The notes: a model not told the origin generated them from the sequence alone. A stretch of DNA of 64,000 nt from Lysobacter firmicutimachus (GCF_037027445.1 NZ_JBANDL010000002.1:1798001-1862000); one strand, 5' to 3'. Positions 1 through 8,467 are shown, counted from the stretch's first letter. Made by a program: numbers and translations.

Positions 1-252
1 TACGACTTCGTTGGCGGCGACTCGGGTAGTCCGCCCCTCAATCATGCCAACAGCGAAAGTCTGATCGCGCTGAGCCTCGTTGAATTTGAGGCCCGCGTAA
101 TGCGCGCCGGCATTCGCATGCCGTGTGACCTGTCGGAATTGAAAGACCTTTTGCGCACGTCGCGTGCGCGCAAATTCCTTGACCACAAGAACGTCAAATC
201 CCGCCTTACCGGCGAGGCGAAAAAGTGCTGGGTGTTCCAGCGCGAAATCTAA
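1..252 (+). CDS. C-terminal end of a mobile-element protein (partial)
   Basis: The reading frame is open from the window edge to TAA at 250-252 and gives 83 residues. The tail is basic and ends in a short aromatic/cysteine stretch (KKCWVFQREI), preceded by a helical segment (LKDLLRTSRARKFL) that looks like a small winged-helix tail. Tails of this kind occur on replication or primase-type proteins of integrated elements, but I do not recognise the family and make no functional claim. The start lies outside the window. It is the first gene of a run that ends in an AlpA-type regulator, so it is probably part of the same element. A 7-bp stem hairpin (264-283) follows the stop. Confidence 0.5.
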   Translation, partial: YDFVGGDSGSPPLNHANSESLIALSLVEFEARVMRAGIRMPCDLSELKDLLRTSRARKFLDHKNVKSRLTGEAKKCWVFQREI

Positions 253-318
253 GCGGTCCCGGCGGGAGAGCGGCAACTCTCCCCAAGGGCCATCACCACG
301 AAGCAACGGAGAGAAACC

Positions 319-930
319 ATGCGACACACGACCGACAAAACGCCGGAAGCAACCGCACGCCACGCGGATCACAGCGCCGGGACCGATAGGAAGGCTAGCA
401 CGGTCGAAAAAATCGGCAGCTTGCTTGCCGCGCATGCCCGCGCGGCCGTCACTTATTTGGACGCAGCCCAAGAACGCTATTTGGCCGAAGCCCGGCAGCG
501 GCGTGCGATGGCCGCCGCCATGCGTCTAAATCCGTTGTTACCCCGCGACAAGCGCCACCAAGCCGCAGCGTCGGCGGAAGTTCGCGCCGGTTTCGCCGAC
601 GACAAGGCGTCGCACTACGCGGCGCGAGCAGCGCAGTTGCGGGCGCTCAACCCGGAACTACAGCCGTCGCCGCAAGTCCGTGTCGTCATCGCCGCGCAGG
701 TCAACCGAATCGACGTGACCGCTTATTGGCCGCAGGGGCAGGGCGCCGCGCTGACCCAAAGCCGCGAACGCCTGGACGCACACTTGTGGCTCATCACGGG
801 CGCCCATTGGGGCGACCACCTGGAAACGCTGGGGCCGGCGCTGTGCGAGTTTCTAGACGGGTTGCCGATGGCCTTGGATGTGGCCGACAGCTTGCGGTGC
901 GGAGCATCCGAGGGTGCCCGCCATGGTTAA
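319..930 (+). CDS. hypothetical protein of integrative element
   Basis: Encodes 203 residues from an ATG with a purine-rich Shine-Dalgarno (ggagag) 7 bp upstream. No motif that I recognise. The N-terminal 50 residues are polar. Residues about 50-115 are Ala/Arg/Gln-rich helix, and the C-terminal half is acidic and compact. It overlaps the next ORF by 8 bp, starting a chain of overlapping genes. Position and composition suggest an accessory protein of the integrated element. No signal peptide or membrane segment is visible. Confidence 0.55.
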   Translation: MRHTTDKTPEATARHADHSAGTDRKASTVEKIGSLLAAHARAAVTYLDAAQERYLAEARQRRAMAAAMRLNPLLPRDKRHQAAASAEVRAGFADDKASHYAARAAQLRALNPELQPSPQVRVVIAAQVNRIDVTAYWPQGQGAALTQSRERLDAHLWLITGAHWGDHLETLGPALCEFLDGLPMALDVADSLRCGASEGARHG

Positions 931-1108
931 GCCCATCGGAATCATGGGCGTGGTGCGCACCTGGGCTATGGCCTGGGAGCGCAGGCGCGCCCAGGCGGCC
1001 CACCGCCGCGAGGTCCGGCGCGTCCTGGCGGCCTGCGCTGTAACGGCGACTGGCTTGCGCGCTCCGCAGTCGCCCCAGGCCGTGCGCCGCTCTTGGGAGG
1101 CGACATGA
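923..1108 (+). CDS. small basic hypothetical protein
   Basis: A 61-residue, arginine-rich protein that starts inside the end of the preceding gene and ends in an ATGA overlap with the next start at 1105. The overlap on both sides suggests translational coupling. No domain recognised; residues 10-35 could form one amphipathic helix. Support comes from the unbroken chain of coupled starts and stops, not from homology. Confidence 0.45.
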   Translation: MVKPIGIMGVVRTWAMAWERRRAQAAHRREVRRVLAACAVTATGLRAPQSPQAVRRSWEAT

Positions 1109-1413
1109 CGCAACGACAGGTCGCCCATCAGGTCACCTTGCCCGCCTGCGCCCAGGGGCACGCCGTTCGGCACGTCCACGACTTGCGGCGGCCGGAAGCT
1201 GGCGGCGGGCACCTTCTGGAATGCGAGTGCCGGCAAACGGCGAAATACGCCTGTGTCGGCGACGCCCTGCGGCAGTGGCGGCGGATGAACGCCAAGCGCC
1301 GCGCCGCGATCCGGCGCAGCGAGCCGGCGGCGCCGGCCGCACAGCCAGCGCCGGCAACGCTGGCCGGCATTCTGCAATTCCCCCTGGCCTTTGTCCGAGG
1401 GTCGGGCGCATGA
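1105..1413 (+). CDS. small zinc-ribbon-like protein of integrative element
   Basis: A 102-residue protein with Cys/His pairs in its first half (LPACAQGHAVRH, then LLECECRQTAKYAC). This spacing fits a single zinc ribbon or knuckle, followed by a helix with WRRMN. It overlaps the upstream stop (ATGA at 1105) and the downstream start (ATGA at 1410). Small zinc-binding proteins of this type are common in phage and satellite accessory operons, where they bind nucleic acids or proteins. That role is inference. The C-terminal 40 residues are Ala/Pro-rich linker. Confidence 0.5.
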   Translation: MTQRQVAHQVTLPACAQGHAVRHVHDLRRPEAGGGHLLECECRQTAKYACVGDALRQWRRMNAKRRAAIRRSEPAAPAAQPAPATLAGILQFPLAFVRGSGA

Positions 1414-1631
1414 GGAAAACCATGAACCGATTTGGTGGCCGGCATGCGCCACTGGACGGCGGCCCCGTCTCGGGCCAGCGAGACAGCGGAGCCCGGTCGC
1501 CGCTGACCGTGATGGCCCGCCGCTGCCATCGCTGCAATACCGCGCGGGCGGTCGGCGGCGGGCGGGTGCGGATCGTTCAGCAACGCGGATGCCGGGTAAA
1601 CGTTTTCACCTGCGCGGAGTGCAGCCGATGA
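1410..1631 (+). CDS. small zinc-ribbon-like protein of integrative element
   Basis: 73 residues, ATG overlapping the previous stop. An alternative ATG lies 12 bp downstream. Two CxxC pairs are visible, RRCHRCN near residue 40 and FTCAECSR at the extreme C-terminus, about 30 residues apart. This is a classical zinc-ribbon spacing, resembling Com/Ogr-type phage mini-proteins in layout. It ends in an ATGA overlap with the next gene. Function unknown; binding of nucleic acid is a guess from architecture. Confidence 0.5.
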   Translation: MRKTMNRFGGRHAPLDGGPVSGQRDSGARSPLTVMARRCHRCNTARAVGGGRVRIVQQRGCRVNVFTCAECSR

Positions 1632-1867
1632 GCCGAACCCCGGATATCGACGCCGGGCAAGTGTGGGTGGCCCGTAAACGGCGCACCCGCACCCCGTCGC
1701 GGCGGGTGGTGGCCGCGATCAACGGCCGTATCTGCTATAGCGCAGGCGGGGACGTGACTCGTTGGTGCCGGCTCCGCGCGTTTCTGGTCTGGCTGCGGCG
1801 CTACAACGCCGTTCGGACCGATCCCCGGCGCCGCCGTGCGCTGTCGGCTTGCTGGCGAGGGGCGTGA
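1628..1867 (+). CDS. small basic hypothetical protein
   Basis: 79 residues, strongly basic, starting in an ATGA overlap and ending one base into the next ATG. The N-terminal half has a beta-rich pattern (GQVWVARKRR, RRVVAAINGRICYS), the C-terminal half is an Arg-rich helix. No family recognised. Its place between two coupled genes of the element is the main support. Confidence 0.45.
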   Translation: MSRTPDIDAGQVWVARKRRTRTPSRRVVAAINGRICYSAGGDVTRWCRLRAFLVWLRRYNAVRTDPRRRRALSACWRGA

Positions 1868-2088
1868 TGGCGGTAGCACAGAGCCGAGTGCCGGCATACG
1901 AACGCCTGTTGCGGCGCCAGGAGGTAGAGAGCCGCGTCGGGCTCAAGAAATCGGCGATCTACCAGCGCATCGCAAAAGGGGTGTTCCCCGTCCCGGTTCC
2001 AGACGAAGACGGCACGAATGTCCGTTGGCTGGAGTCGGAAATTCGGGCCTACATCGCGGCCCGAAAGCGCGCCCGGGATGCTGGGTAA
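1867..2088 (+). CDS. AlpA family transcriptional regulator / excisionase-like protein
   Basis: 73-residue winged-helix protein of the AlpA (MerR-fold) family. It has the typical order: LLRRQEVESRVGLKKSAIYQ (hinge, then recognition helix), the wing IAKGVFPVPVP, and the closing helix WLESEIRAYIAARK. AlpA-type proteins control integrase genes or act as excisionases of tRNA-associated elements. It is the last gene of the coupled run and stands 66 bp from the 3' end of tRNA-Ser(CGA), the usual attachment site of such elements. No integrase is visible in the window; it should lie to the left. The family call is firm, the role is inferred. Confidence 0.8.
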   Translation: MAVAQSRVPAYERLLRRQEVESRVGLKKSAIYQRIAKGVFPVPVPDEDGTNVRWLESEIRAYIAARKRARDAG

Positions 2089-2114
2089 GGTGATGGGTAC
2101 GGAAGTCTAGAAAA

Positions 2115-2147
2115 GAAAAAAGCCCCTGAAAAACAGGGGCTTTTTCT
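2115..2147. terminator. bidirectional rho-independent terminator
   Basis: A perfect 7-bp GC stem (agcccctg / caggggct) with an AAAA loop, flanked by an A-run on the left and a T-run on the right. It can therefore end both the AlpA operon (plus strand) and tRNA-Ser(CGA) (minus strand). Confidence 0.85.
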
Positions 2148-2153
2148 TTGATC

Positions 2154-2244
<91 letters not shown>

Positions 2245-2374
2245 GGGTGCGTGCGAGCCGAGAATGATACGGGCTGCCGCGCCCGCCGACAAGCGGTTCG
2301 TGCCGGAGCCTCCGGCGGCCCTTGGCGCCGCGGGCTACACTAGCCGCCCCTACGGCAATGAACGGCTGCGCGAC

Positions 2375-2782
2375 ATGTCCGAAATCCTGGTCCCGGTGTC
2401 CTTTGGCGAACTGCTCGACAAGATCGCGATCCTGCAGATCAAGTCCGAGCGCATGACCGACGAGGCCAAGCTGGTCAACGTGCGCAACGAGCTGACCGCG
2501 CTGGAGAAGACCTGGATGGCGCACCCGGCCGCCGGCCACGACATCGTCCGCCTGCGCGCCGACCTCAAGGCGGTCAACGAGCGCCTGTGGGTAATCGAGG
2601 ACGACATCCGGATCAAGGAAAAGCGCCAGGAATTCGACGCCGAGTTCATCCGCCTGGCGCGTTCGGTCTATGTCGAGAACGACGAGCGCGCGCGGGTCAA
2701 GAAGCAGATCAACCTGGCCCTGGGCTCGACCTACGTCGAAGAGAAGTCCTACCAGGACTACGGCACCGGCCCGATCGGCTGA
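2375..2782 (+). CDS. DUF6165 family protein
   Basis: 135 residues, starting at the ATG before SEILVPVSFGELLDKIAI. Longer in-frame extension upstream runs into the tRNA and is not credible. The sequence is mostly helical and highly charged (DKIAILQIKSERM, RADLKAVNERLWVIEDDIR, RVKKQINLALGS). The pattern fits the uncharacterised DUF6165 family as I remember it. No signal peptide or catalytic motif. It is a single gene, convergent with the gene at 2810. The family function is unknown; some members sit near polysaccharide or glycosylation genes, and an LPS glycosyltransferase lies about 1.2 kb further on. Confidence 0.75.
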   Translation: MSEILVPVSFGELLDKIAILQIKSERMTDEAKLVNVRNELTALEKTWMAHPAAGHDIVRLRADLKAVNERLWVIEDDIRIKEKRQEFDAEFIRLARSVYVENDERARVKKQINLALGSTYVEEKSYQDYGTGPIG

Positions 2783-2809
2783 AGTCCGCGCCGCGGGCGT
2801 ACCCGCAGG

Positions 2810-3397
2810 CTAGTGGCGGCGCGGGTCCAGCGCCGCCTCGTACAGGCGTTGCTGCAGGCTGGCCGGGTGGGTGGCCGCGTCCGGCCAGACCGGCTCGCCG
2901 CGACCGCGCGCCGGCGCGACGATGCCCAGCCCGGCGAACAGCCGGGCGAGCTCGCCCAGCGCCGCAGGATCGCCGCGGCCGAGATCGCCCAGCAGGGCCT
3001 CGATCAGGTGCCGGCCCGGCAGCAGTTCGAAGCGTCCTTCGGCGTCCAGCTTGACGATCGGCGCTTCGTGCAGCGAACGCTGCTCCGGGCCGTGCCAATA
3101 GCCGATCACTTCGCCCTCGTCGTTCTCGATCACGAAGCTGATGTAGGCGCTGACGCCTTCGATCGCGGCATGATGGGCGCGCACCGCCGGGTCGGCGAGG
3201 TCGCTGCGGCTCAAATACCCCTCCGGATCGAGCAGGGCCGGCTGGTAGTCGCGATCGATCACCGTGCAACCCAGTTCGGCGAGCAGATGCAGCAAGGGCG
3301 GATGCTGGCGCTGCCACAGACGCAGCAGCGCCTCCAGGTCGGCGGGCAGGGAACCGGGCGGCGGCGCGTGGAAATCGGCGAAGGCGGCCGAAGCCAT
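2810..3397 (-). CDS. SMI1/KNR4 (SUKH)-like protein
   Basis: 195 residues from the ATG at 3397. The frame stays open further upstream only because it runs into the tail of the broken NADAR gene. The central part ([18 protein letters not shown], then [17 protein letters not shown]) matches the SUKH pattern of a strand with a Gly-Tyr-Trp motif, a gap, and a D-x-E-G-x-F strand before a final helix. SUKH proteins often act as immunity or regulatory proteins. No toxin gene is adjacent, so its role here is open. No clear Shine-Dalgarno precedes the chosen start. Confidence 0.6.
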   Translation of the reverse strand: MASAAFADFHAPPPGSLPADLEALLRLWQRQHPPLLHLLAELGCTVIDRDYQPALLDPEGYLSRSDLADPAVRAHHAAIEGVSAYISFVIENDEGEVIGYWHGPEQRSLHEAPIVKLDAEGRFELLPGRHLIEALLGDLGRGDPAALGELARLFAGLGIVAPARGRGEPVWPDAATHPASLQQRLYEAALDPRRH

Positions 3398-3439
3398 GGG
3401 GAGGCGTCTCGGTGGGATCGGTTCAACGTCGCATCGGAC

Positions 3440-3997
3440 CGTGTCGGCCAGGCGACGCCGCACTTCCATTAACGCAAAACCGAGCGGATTCAGGCCGCGC
3501 CCACGGCCCGGGTGGGGCGTGTCGGGCTGATCGGCGGCCCGTCCGATGCCCCCCCAGACCGCCCCAGACCGGGGCGAGCGGGCTGGCCTCGACGTGGAGG
3601 GTCGCACCGGTGCCGAGCAGAAGCCGGGCCGAACTCGGCCAGGTTCCCGGCCGCCCGGGAGGGATAACGCTCGCCGGTCCAGGTCGTCTCATCGAGCTCG
3701 GCGATTTCCCGGTCCAGGGCCTTGGCCCGTCCGGGGGCGTCCCTGGTCAAGTATCCGCGCCGGGCCTGCGCTGCGCCGAACAGCCCGGCCTTGCCCGTCA
3801 TCCAGTGCCCGGCGGTGGCGTAACGCTCGCGCGCGACCACGAGCGGCGCCGGATGCCACTGACTCAAGCAAGCTCGTGTCGACCCGGCCGGTCGCGCCTC
3901 GGTGGCCCCAGAAGCACCGGTAGTCGTGGCGCCGGCCGGCGGCCGGCAAACGTTCCGGCGGCGCCGGCGGCGTATCGGCCGCGGTCGCCGGGCTCAT
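3440..3997 (-). pseudogene. NADAR domain gene, broken by frameshifts
   Basis: The start at 3997 overlaps the stop of the upstream glycosyltransferase (ATGA). Pieces of a YbiA/NADAR protein follow in order but in different frames: [11 protein letters not shown], then [10 protein letters not shown]...[12 protein letters not shown]...GNLAEF, then [22 protein letters not shown], then [15 protein letters not shown]. The first shift is a single extra base near 3867; two more fall near 3630 and 3550. The original stop is lost, and the last frame continues into the SUKH-like gene. Intact NADAR proteins are N-glycosidases acting on riboflavin intermediates or on ADP-ribosylated nucleic acid. Sequencing error is the alternative, but three independent shifts make decay more likely. 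Confidence 0.75.
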
Positions 3998-5076
3998 GCG
4001 CCGGCGGCGGGGTGGTCGGCGCGATAGCGCTCGAACGCGGCGATGCCGTCCTCGACCGTGATCAGGTCCATCACCCCGGCGTGCTCGATCTTGCGGCCCC
4101 AGCCGATCTCCGCCGCGGGCTTGCCGAGGTACTTGCGCGCGGCGTCGTCGTAGCGGTCGGCGCAGTAGCGGCGGTCGCTGTAGGGCCCGCTGCGCGCCGG
4201 GTTGCTGGCCGCGTGCAGGCCCAACACCTTGGTGCCCATCGCGTTGGCGATGTGCATCGGTCCGGAGTCGGGAGTCATCAGCAGGTGGCCGCGTTCGAGC
4301 AGGGCCGGCAGTTGCTTGAGCGTGTCCTTGCCGACCAGATCCAAGGCCGGATGGCGCATGGCGGCGAGGATGGCGTCGGCGGTGTCGCGTTCGAGCTGGC
4401 TGCGGCCGCCGCACAGCACCACCCGCCAGCCCTGGCCGGCGGCGTGGTCGGCGACCGCGGCGTAGCGTTCGCTGCGCCAATTGCGCAGGACATGGCTGGA
4501 GCAGGGCGAAATCAGCAAGGTCGGCACGCCGTCCTGCGGCCATTGCGCGCGCGCCCATTCGCGCGCCTCGTCGGGCACCGGCAAGTCCCAGCGCACCTCG
4601 GTCTGGCGCAGGCCGAGCGGCTCGCAGAAGCTGCCGATCGCGTCGAGCACGTGGATGCCGGGCCGGTCGGCGATGCGTTCGTTGACGAACAGGCCGTGCA
4701 GGTCCTTGGAGCGCGAGCGGTCGTAGCCGATCCTGCGCCGGGCCGGGACGAAGGCCGACAGCAGGTTGGCGCGCGCGGCCACCTGCATCTGCAGCAGCGC
4801 CTCGAAGCGCCCGCCGGGCAGTTCGCGCTGGCGCAGCGCGCGGCGGACCGCGCGCATCCCGGCCAAGCCGGTCTTCTTGTCGTATTCGACGAACTCGACC
4901 CCCTCCAGGCCGTCGAGCAGGCGTCGCTCGCCCTTGCCGATCAGCCACACGATCGAGGCCTGCGGCCGCGCCGCGCGCAGGGTGTGGACCAGCGGCACGA
5001 CATGGGTCACGTCGCCCAGCGCCGACAGGCGCAGCAGGCACAGGGAAGGCGAAGAACTGAGAGGCGATTGGGTCAC
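3994..5076 (-). CDS. glycosyltransferase family 9 (LPS heptosyltransferase-like)
   Basis: 360 residues from a GTG start ([20 protein letters not shown]); the next in-frame ATG would remove the nucleotide-fold N-terminus. The [16 protein letters not shown] motif, the C-terminal GT9 segment ([27 protein letters not shown]) and a GPYSDRRYC element mark an ADP-heptose-type transferase acting on the LPS core at the cytoplasmic face of the inner membrane. Its start is 21 bp from the divergent Kdo kinase, so the pair shares a promoter region and a pathway. The ATGA overlap with the decayed NADAR gene suggests a former two-gene transcript. The exact acceptor sugar cannot be told from sequence. Confidence 0.85.
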   Translation of the reverse strand: MTQSPLSSSPSLCLLRLSALGDVTHVVPLVHTLRAARPQASIVWLIGKGERRLLDGLEGVEFVEYDKKTGLAGMRAVRRALRQRELPGGRFEALLQMQVAARANLLSAFVPARRRIGYDRSRSKDLHGLFVNERIADRPGIHVLDAIGSFCEPLGLRQTEVRWDLPVPDEAREWARAQWPQDGVPTLLISPCSSHVLRNWRSERYAAVADHAAGQGWRVVLCGGRSQLERDTADAILAAMRHPALDLVGKDTLKQLPALLERGHLLMTPDSGPMHIANAMGTKVLGLHAASNPARSGPYSDRRYCADRYDDAARKYLGKPAAEIGWGRKIEHAGVMDLITVEDGIAAFERYRADHPAAGA

Positions 5077-5097
5077 GTGCTTGTTAGACTCGGACGG

Positions 5098-5847
5098 ATG
5101 ACGGGTTATGACGCCGCCGAGGGACTGACGCCGTACCGCGACGACAGCGGTTACGGTGCGATTCTGTTCGACCGCGAGCGGGTGCAGCAAGCGCAGCCGG
5201 AGTGGTTCTCGCCCGCGCATTGGGGCGCCAAGGCGCGGCCGGTCGACAGCGGCGGCCGCGGCGGGGCCTGGTTCGTGGATGCGCCGTTCGGTCAGGTGGT
5301 GCTGCGGCGCTACCTGCGCGGCGGCCTGGTCGCGCGTTTCAACCGCGATCGCTATTGGTGGCGCGGTGCGCACCGAACCCGCAGTTTCGCCGAGTTCCGC
5401 CTGACCCGCGAGGTCGCGCGCAAGGGTCTGCCGGTGCCGATGCCGGTCGCCGCCTGGTACCGGCGCGACGGGCTGCACTATTACGCGGCGATCCTGATCG
5501 AGCGCCTGGGCGACGTGCGTTCGCTGGCCGACCGCGCCGCGGTGGCCGGCGACGGCGCGCCCTGGGAAGAGGCCGGCCGATTGATCGCGCGCTGCCATCG
5601 CGCCGGGCTCGACCACGCCGACCTCAACGCCACCAACCTGCTGTTCGACAGCGGCGGCCGCGGCTGGGTCATCGATCTGGACCGCGGCGCGATCCGCATC
5701 CCGGCCACGGCCTGGCGCGAGCGCAATCTGGCCCGGCTGCTGCGCTCGCTGCTCAAGCTGCGCGGCGCGCGCACGCCGGCCGAGGTCGAACGCGATTTCG
5801 CCCGACTGCGCACGGCCTATGACCGCGCCTGGGAACGTGGTTACTGA
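5098..5847 (+). CDS. kdkA: 3-deoxy-D-manno-octulosonic acid (Kdo) kinase
   Basis: 249 residues, ATG 21 bp from the divergent glycosyltransferase. Kinase-like fold of the WaaP/KdkA family: a Gly-rich N-terminal lobe ([20 protein letters not shown]), a catalytic loop [10 protein letters not shown] (His173, Asp175, Asn177) and the metal-binding segment WVIDLDRG. The family phosphorylates Kdo in the LPS inner core, giving the negative charge that stabilises the outer membrane in organisms with one phosphorylated Kdo. Length is normal for the family. The neighbouring GT9 gene supports an LPS-core role. Confidence 0.88.
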   Translation: MTGYDAAEGLTPYRDDSGYGAILFDRERVQQAQPEWFSPAHWGAKARPVDSGGRGGAWFVDAPFGQVVLRRYLRGGLVARFNRDRYWWRGAHRTRSFAEFRLTREVARKGLPVPMPVAAWYRRDGLHYYAAILIERLGDVRSLADRAAVAGDGAPWEEAGRLIARCHRAGLDHADLNATNLLFDSGGRGWVIDLDRGAIRIPATAWRERNLARLLRSLLKLRGARTPAEVERDFARLRTAYDRAWERGY

Positions 5848-5877
5848 AAGAGTGAATGGTCAAAGGCGAGGGTGGGC

Positions 5878-6633
5878 ATGAGTTGGCGGTTGCGTCTGCA
5901 CGGCGTCGGCAATGCGTCGGCGGTGGAATTGGGGTCGGCGATGGCGACGCTGGAGCGCGACGGCGAGCCGTGGCTGACCGTCGACTGCGGCGGCGAGGGG
6001 CTGACCGCCTATCTGGCCCACTACGGCCGGATGCCCGAGGCGCTGTTCGTCACCCACACCCACCTCGATCACGTCGCCGGCTTCGAGCGCCTGTTCGTCG
6101 CCCATTACTTCGACCCGCAGCGGCGTGGCAAGGTGCGCCTGTACGTGCCGGCGCCGGTGGTGCCGCTGCTGCACCAGCGCGTGGCCGACTATCCCAACGT
6201 GCTGGCCGAGGGCGGGGTGAACTTCTGGGACGCGTTCCAACTGGTCCCGGTCAGCGGCCATTTCTGGCACGACGGCCAGCGCCTGGAAGTGTTCGCCACC
6301 CGCCATCACTGGCCCGACAGCGCCTTCGGCCTGCGCCTGCGCGGCAGTGCGATCTGGACCGGCGATACCCGGCCGATCCCCGAGGTGCTGGCCAAGTACG
6401 CCGATGCCGGCGAGCTGATCGCCCACGACTGCGCCCTGCACGGCAATCCCTCGCACAGCGGCATCGAGGACCTGGAGCGCGAGTACCCGCGCGAATTGCT
6501 GAACCGCTGCGTCCTGTACCACTACGGCAGCCGCGAAGAAGGCGACGCGCTGGCCGCGCGGGGGTATCGTGTGGGGAGGCCGGGCGAGGTGATCGATCTG
6601 GCCGAGCCCCTTGAGACCCAGGTGCCGTCCTAG
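5878..6633 (+). CDS. metallo-beta-lactamase fold hydrolase
   Basis: 251 residues, ATG chosen because a ggcgaggg Shine-Dalgarno lies just upstream; a GTG two codons earlier is possible. It has the MBL metal site: THTHLDHVAGF (HxHxDH), a central HHWPDSAFGLRL, the aspartate in WTGDTRPIPE and a late His in LYHYGSREEG. This resembles the RNase Z-like/PqsE-like branch of cytoplasmic hydrolases. The substrate is unknown. Its stop abuts the moaA start with no gap, so it may be co-transcribed with the molybdopterin genes. Confidence 0.8.
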   Translation: MSWRLRLHGVGNASAVELGSAMATLERDGEPWLTVDCGGEGLTAYLAHYGRMPEALFVTHTHLDHVAGFERLFVAHYFDPQRRGKVRLYVPAPVVPLLHQRVADYPNVLAEGGVNFWDAFQLVPVSGHFWHDGQRLEVFATRHHWPDSAFGLRLRGSAIWTGDTRPIPEVLAKYADAGELIAHDCALHGNPSHSGIEDLEREYPRELLNRCVLYHYGSREEGDALAARGYRVGRPGEVIDLAEPLETQVPS

Positions 6634-7692
6634 GTGAATGCCGTTGCCGCGCAGGAACTTGCCGCACGGGCCGCTGGCGCAGCGGCGCCGGCGCTGCCGC
6701 TCGACCGGCTCGGGCGGCCGCTGCGCGACTTGCGCCTGTCGGTCATCGACGCCTGCAATTTCCGCTGCCCGTATTGCATGCCGGCCGAACGGGTCGGCGA
6801 CGACTACGGCCTGGACGCGGCCGGGCGGCTGAGTTTCGACCAGATCGAAACCCTGGTGCGCGGCTTCGTCCGCGTCGGCGTGCGCAAGCTGCGCCTGACC
6901 GGCGGCGAGCCCTTGCTGCGCAAGCGCCTGCCCGAGCTGATCGCGCGCCTGGCGGCGATTCCCGGCCTGGACGATCTGGCCCTGACCACCAACGGCTCGT
7001 TGCTGGCGCGGCACGCGCGGGCGTTGCGCGAAGCCGGCCTGCGCCGTCTCACCGTCAGCCTGGACGCGCTCGATCCGGATTTGTTCCGGCGCCTGTCCGG
7101 CGGCCGCGGCGAGGTCGCCGACGTGCTCGCCGGCCTCGACGCCGCGCACGCCGCTGGGTTCGGGGCGATCAAGCTCAACTGCGTGGTCCAGCGCGGAGTC
7201 AACGAAGACCAGGTGCTGCCCCTGGTGGAACGCTTCCGCGCCGGCGGCGACGTGCTGCGTTTCATCGAATACATGGACGTCGGCAATTGCAACGGCTGGA
7301 GCCAGGCCGGGGTGGTGCCGTCGCAAGCGTTGCGCGACCGCATCCATGCGCGCTGGCCGCTGCGCGCGCTCGACGCCAACTATCGCGGCGAGGTCGCCTC
7401 GCGCTACGGCTTCGCCGACGGCGCCGGCGAGATCGGTTTCGTGTCTTCGATCAGCGCGCCGTTTTGCGGCGACTGCCACCGCGCCCGGGTGTCCGCCGAC
7501 GGGCGACTGTACACCTGCCTGTTCGCTGCCGAGGGCAGCGACCTGCGCCCGCCGCTGGCCCAGGGCGAGGACGCCTTCGCCGCCCATCTGGCCGAGCTGT
7601 GGTCGCGACGCGGCGACCGCTACAGCGAATTGCGCGCCGCCGATGCGCCGCGCCCTCGCCGGCACGTGGAAATGTTCCTGATCGGCGGTTGA
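6634..7692 (+). CDS. moaA: GTP 3',8-cyclase MoaA
   Basis: 352 residues from a GTG that directly follows the previous stop. Radical SAM enzyme for the first step of molybdenum cofactor synthesis, converting GTP to 3',8-cyclo-GTP. The SAM cluster motif CNFRCPYC (Cys41, 45, 48), the LRLTGGEPLLR motif, the second cluster CGDCHRARVSADGRLYTC and the C-terminal Gly-Gly needed for radical chemistry are all present. It heads a Mo-cofactor set (moaA, moaC, moaD, moaE) interrupted only by a dioxygenase gene. Confidence 0.95.
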   Translation: MNAVAAQELAARAAGAAAPALPLDRLGRPLRDLRLSVIDACNFRCPYCMPAERVGDDYGLDAAGRLSFDQIETLVRGFVRVGVRKLRLTGGEPLLRKRLPELIARLAAIPGLDDLALTTNGSLLARHARALREAGLRRLTVSLDALDPDLFRRLSGGRGEVADVLAGLDAAHAAGFGAIKLNCVVQRGVNEDQVLPLVERFRAGGDVLRFIEYMDVGNCNGWSQAGVVPSQALRDRIHARWPLRALDANYRGEVASRYGFADGAGEIGFVSSISAPFCGDCHRARVSADGRLYTCLFAAEGSDLRPPLAQGEDAFAAHLAELWSRRGDRYSELRAADAPRPRRHVEMFLIGG

Positions 7693-7711
7693 GCGCAGCC
7701 GGAGGCTTGTC

Positions 7712-8467
7712 GTGTCCATAGCGCGCACTCGACAGCGTCCCGACGGGACCGCGACCGCCGTCGCGGCGGTCCCGGCCACGTCCGCTGGGCGCTTGGGCGC
7801 GCTCGGATTCGTGCACTGGCCGGGTGCGGTGTCGGCCGCCCGCGTGGCGCAGGCGGGCGCGCAGGCCGATGCCGCTGCGCAGGCGATGGACGAAGACGAC
7901 GCCGGCACGCGCGATCTGCTCGCCCATCCGGGGTGTGCGGCGCTGGTGGCGCCGCTGCGGCGGAGGCTGGCCGGGGTCGGCGCGCTGGATCGCGATGCCG
8001 TCGCGGTGCAATGCACTCTGTTCCGCAAGAGCGGCGCGCGCAATTGGAAGGTCGGCTGGCATCAGGATCTGTGCGTGCCGGTCGCCGGCCGGGTGGAGTG
8101 CGCGCAGTTGAGCGGCTGGTCGCGCAAGCAGGGCGTCGATTTCGTCCAGCCTCCTGCGGAGTTGCTGGAGCGCCTGACGATCGTGCGCCTGCATCTGGAC
8201 CCGTGCGAAAGCGACGACGGCCCGTTGCGCGTGGTGCCGGCCTCGCATCGTCACGGCCGCTTGGGCATGGCGCAGGCCCGGGCATTGCGCGCCCGTTCCG
8301 GCGAGGTCGAGTGCAGCGCGCAGCCCGGCGATCTGCTTATCATGCGTCCGTTGTTGCTGCACGCCTCGTCCAAGGCGGCCCGGCCGCAAGGGCGGCGGCG
8401 CGTGCTGCATTTTCTGTTCGGACCGCGCGAGCCGGGGTACGGACTTCGCTGGAGTATGACGATTTGA
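7712..8467 (+). CDS. phytanoyl-CoA dioxygenase family protein
   Basis: 251 residues from GTG with a ggagg Shine-Dalgarno 6 bp upstream. Fe(II)/2-oxoglutarate dioxygenase fold. The iron ligands are visible as HQD ([11 protein letters not shown]) and a late His in LLLHASSKA, followed by the 2-oxoglutarate-binding Arg region [10 protein letters not shown]. The PhyH family hydroxylates varied small molecules; the substrate cannot be told. It lies between moaA and moaC, overlaps the moaC start and is therefore likely co-transcribed with Mo-cofactor genes. No known Mo-cofactor step needs such an enzyme. Confidence 0.82.
   Translation: MSIARTRQRPDGTATAVAAVPATSAGRLGALGFVHWPGAVSAARVAQAGAQADAAAQAMDEDDAGTRDLLAHPGCAALVAPLRRRLAGVGALDRDAVAVQCTLFRKSGARNWKVGWHQDLCVPVAGRVECAQLSGWSRKQGVDFVQPPAELLERLTIVRLHLDPCESDDGPLRVVPASHRHGRLGMAQARALRARSGEVECSAQPGDLLIMRPLLLHASSKAARPQGRRRVLHFLFGPREPGYGLRWSMTI

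Noticed and set aside
3398..3607. Extended start for the SUKH-like gene at 3607
   Set aside because: The extra codons encode the NADAR C-terminus ([13 protein letters not shown]), so the open frame upstream reflects a lost stop, not a longer SUKH gene.
3412..5847. 811-residue plus-strand open frame
   Set aside because: Only its last part (from 5098) is real, encoding Kdo kinase. The rest is the antisense of the GT9 gene and NADAR remnant, with the Gln/His/Arg-rich composition typical of shadows.
5860..8043. 727-residue minus-strand open frame
   Set aside because: Antisense shadow of the MBL gene, moaA and the phyH start; low-complexity composition and no domain.
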